Shown here piece after piece: positions 62,743 through 64,000 of a stretch of DNA of 64,000 nucleotides; position 1 is the stretch's first letter; the number at the start of each line of letters is the position of its first letter. Source of the DNA: Lentibacillus sediminis (GTDB taxonomy: Bacteria > Bacillota > Bacilli > Bacillales > Amphibacillaceae). A program made the translations under genes and the position numbers. The DNA is taken from assembly GCF_002763455.1 (NCBI RefSeq), contig NZ_NIXK01000001.1, positions 789,424 through 853,423 of the forward strand. Reading direction: 5' to 3'. Below the pieces are notes generated by a model. That model was not told the origin of the DNA. It made no database searches and worked only from the letters and a program-made list of their open reading frames with translations.

Positions 62743-62985
62743 ATGCAACATGTGATTTTATATAAAAAAGAAAACTGCCCGCTCTGTGATGACGCAGAGG
62801 CGCTGTTTGATTTGTTGAAACATGACTACTCGTTTGAAGTGGAAGAGCGGGACATCCACTCAAACGATGACTGGCTGGAGGCTTATCAAATTTCCATCCC
62901 GGTTGTGCATATAGGAGAAACCGAACTCGATGCATCGGAGATTACATATGAGAAGCTGGAGCAGGCCTTGAAGGAACTGAAGTAA
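62743..62985 (+). CDS. Glutaredoxin-like thioredoxin-fold protein
   Basis: 80-aa protein with a CPLC active site (KENCPLCDDAEAL), cis-Pro region SIPVVHIGE and the rest of a small thioredoxin fold. Function probably thiol-disulfide exchange or bacillithiol-linked redox. 13 bp after sigL; AAAGGAGCG precedes ATG. Confidence 0.82.
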   Translation: MQHVILYKKENCPLCDDAEALFDLLKHDYSFEVEERDIHSNDDWLEAYQISIPVVHIGETELDASEITYEKLEQALKELK

Positions 62986-63045
62986 TGGTTTCTTAGAATG
63001 ATAAACCCTTCCTGAGAATAAGGTAAATAGAGGGAGGGGTTTATT

Positions 63046-63225
63046 ATGGCTGGCGGAGATAAGCATATTGCCAAGGGTGTCGGGAACCAGATTAAAGGCG
63101 AAATCAAGGATCAGATAGGGAAAGCAACAGATAATGAGAGATTGCAGGCGAGTGGGAAAAAGGATATAGGGAAGGGAACATCCCAGAAGGCTTTTGGTGA
63201 TATGAAGAAAGGAAAACTGAAGTAG
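63046..63225 (+). CDS. CsbD family stress protein
   Basis: 59-aa CsbD-like protein: GDKHIAKGVGNQIKGEIKD, QIGKATDNERLQASGKKD, then KGTSQKAFGDMKKGKLK. The family is a small basic, helical general-stress protein group (sigma-B in B. subtilis). GAGGGAGGGGT precedes the ATG. Too short for most ORF lists. Confidence 0.82.
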   Translation: MAGGDKHIAKGVGNQIKGEIKDQIGKATDNERLQASGKKDIGKGTSQKAFGDMKKGKLK

Positions 63226-63243
63226 GGTGTACCACTTCAAACA

Positions 63244-63295
63244 TAAGGGATTTCAGACGATAAAAATGCTGAACCCCTTTTTTTCTTTTTGTCAA
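63244..63295 (+). terminator. Intrinsic terminator of the CsbD gene
   Basis: AAGGGATTTCAG pairs with CTGAACCCCTT (bulge) and is followed by TTTTTCTTTTTG. Confidence 0.75.
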
Positions 63296-63455
63296 ATTAG
63301 CATTACTGAGTAATATTACCCACAAAATATACCTCGGAAGATAAGGGGAAGAATCAATACAAGGTATATGCAGCCAGCTAGCGTTCATTTGACAAAGAAT
63401 TCAGTTTGGTATTTGATACAATATGAGAGAGACACAGAATCAAAGAAGGGATTTT

Positions 63456-63812
63456 ATGTCGCAAAAGAAAATCGAGCAAAGAGTGAGGGCAAAAGCAACA
63501 GAGCTGTTAATGGAGAAAGGGTATATTAGCCCGGTAGATTTGCTGGTTAGGATGGACAGACTAACGCCAAAGCAAGTGGAAGACTGGCGGCTTAAGCGGA
63601 TACCCTATCTGGAGCGTGTGGCAGTTGGGGGACTTGGCAAGATGAATCACATATTAAAGACTTTAAAGAAATTCGCGCAGGAGCAAAATCTGAAACCATC
63701 GACCACAGTATATAAATCCGGGGGAAAAGGCCCAAAGAAGCAGCTGCAGTTTTCTAAATCCGGCATCCCTTATATGGAGGAGCAGTACTCTACGCATTAT
63801 GTGCGGAGGTAG
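63456..63812 (+). CDS. Conserved bacillar protein of unknown function
   Basis: 118-aa basic soluble protein: an HTH-like N-terminal part (KIEQRVRAKATELLMEKGYI; SPVDLLVRMDRLTPKQVEDW) and a Lys-rich C-terminus (YKSGGKGPKKQLQFSKSGIP). It may bind nucleic acid. ATG 63456 follows AAGAAGGG; the in-frame ATG 63423 lacks a site. I recall similar proteins in bacilli but no assigned role. Confidence 0.65.
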   Translation: MSQKKIEQRVRAKATELLMEKGYISPVDLLVRMDRLTPKQVEDWRLKRIPYLERVAVGGLGKMNHILKTLKKFAQEQNLKPSTTVYKSGGKGPKKQLQFSKSGIPYMEEQYSTHYVRR

Positions 63813-63881
63813 AAATTGGGACGAAGATCTAATAAATAGCATAAGTATTTGGCAGCAAAACGCTTGGCAATTGACATCTAA

Positions 63882-64000
63882 TGATATGCTCCCCTTAAGG
63901 TAGACAGGTTAAAAAATAAAACTTGTTTATCTTAGGGGGATTTTTGTGTCTAAAAGAGCTTTTACTCCAGAATATAAGATGGAAGTCTTAAAGGTGTGGG
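63882..64000 (+). mobile_element. IS3-family insertion sequence, left end (partial)
   Basis: Terminal sequence TGATATGCTCCCCTTAAGGT, resembling left ends of IS150-subgroup elements, then GTG 63946 behind TAGGGGGA opening the OrfA transposase (MSKRAFTPEYKMEVLKVW), an HTH_Tnp_1 N-terminus. The element runs off the window, so completeness is unknown. Confidence 0.8.
63946..64000 (+). CDS. IS3-family transposase OrfA, N-terminal fragment
   Basis: 18 codons, cut by the window end: MSKRAFTPEYKMEVLKVW, characteristic of IS3 OrfA helix-turn-helix subunits, whose OrfB integrase partner should lie beyond the window. GTG start with TAGGGGGA upstream. Confidence 0.78.
   Translation, partial: MSKRAFTPEYKMEVLKVW

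Overview
The window is a low-to-mid GC Firmicutes chromosome, almost certainly Bacillaceae. Evidence is the gene content and order shared with Bacillus subtilis: secA-prfB-cccB-ftsEX-ctpB-minJ-uvrBA, hprK-lgt-yvoD-ppaX-yvoF, yvcD-trxB-rapZ-yvcK-whiA-crh-yvcN, and appDFABC. A bacillithiol gene (bshB2) and LexA, Zur, CtsR, CcpA, SigW-type and SigL-type control sites point the same way. Secreted proteins carry very acidic linkers, and dispersed repeats resemble those of halotolerant bacilli (Oceanobacillus/Virgibacillus/Lentibacillus-like). The genus cannot be fixed from the sequence alone.

Layout. 1-8.8 kb: end of secA, prfB with its programmed frameshift, cytochrome c-551, ftsE-ftsX with an adjoining M23 cell-wall hydrolase, ctpB and minJ. 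8.8-15.7 kb: dispersed repeat, SOS-controlled uvrB-uvrA, a 20-bp repeat array, yojF-bshB2. 15.8-22 kb: accessory metal and solute block (Zur-controlled zinc-binding lipoprotein, NhaC-type antiporter, BASS transporter plus FAD-linked 2-hydroxyacid oxidase). 22.3-29.9 kb: SigW-type yvlCD, the hprK operon with glpP joined to its end, then glpD behind a GlpP-type leader terminator, followed by the longest 20-bp array. 29.9-38.4 kb: yvcD, trxB, a possible small RNA, rapZ-yvcK-whiA, crh, nat and CtsR-controlled clpP. 38.5-46.2 kb: tRNA-Arg(CCG), two further 20-bp arrays flanking a NERD-domain gene, and the appDFABC peptide transporter. 46.3-50.2 kb: small WYL-like protein, aroK, aroD, YtkA-type lipoprotein, general stress protein, RIO-like kinase. 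50.3-55.4 kb: a SigL-dependent 3-hydroxybutyrate locus. 55.4-59.1 kb: an AT-rich island of small membrane proteins, one of them broken by an in-frame amber codon. 59.1-64 kb: RNase H-like gene, a SatD-DUF3307 pair behind a phased operator array, sigL (rpoN), small conserved genes, and the left end of an IS3-family element cut by the window edge.

How genes work together. FtsEX probably gates the adjacent M23 hydrolase. HprK and Crh (carbon control) sit in the same window as a CcpA site (cre) in the hydroxybutyrate operon. SigL is encoded about 10 kb from a -24/-12 promoter whose activator and enhancer are also present. GlpP should antiterminate the glpD leader directly downstream.

Most notable unexplained signals: (1) four intergenic arrays of a 20-bp unit, one forming the whole 3' untranslated region of glpD and two flanking the NERD gene; (2) SatD, whose N-terminal half reads like a class III nucleotide cyclase fold fused to a helix-turn-helix, next to a membrane protein and behind four dyad sites spaced 29-30 bp apart; (3) a zinc-binding protein with an inserted His-rich module, two Zur boxes, and a small His/Cys-containing ORF downstream.
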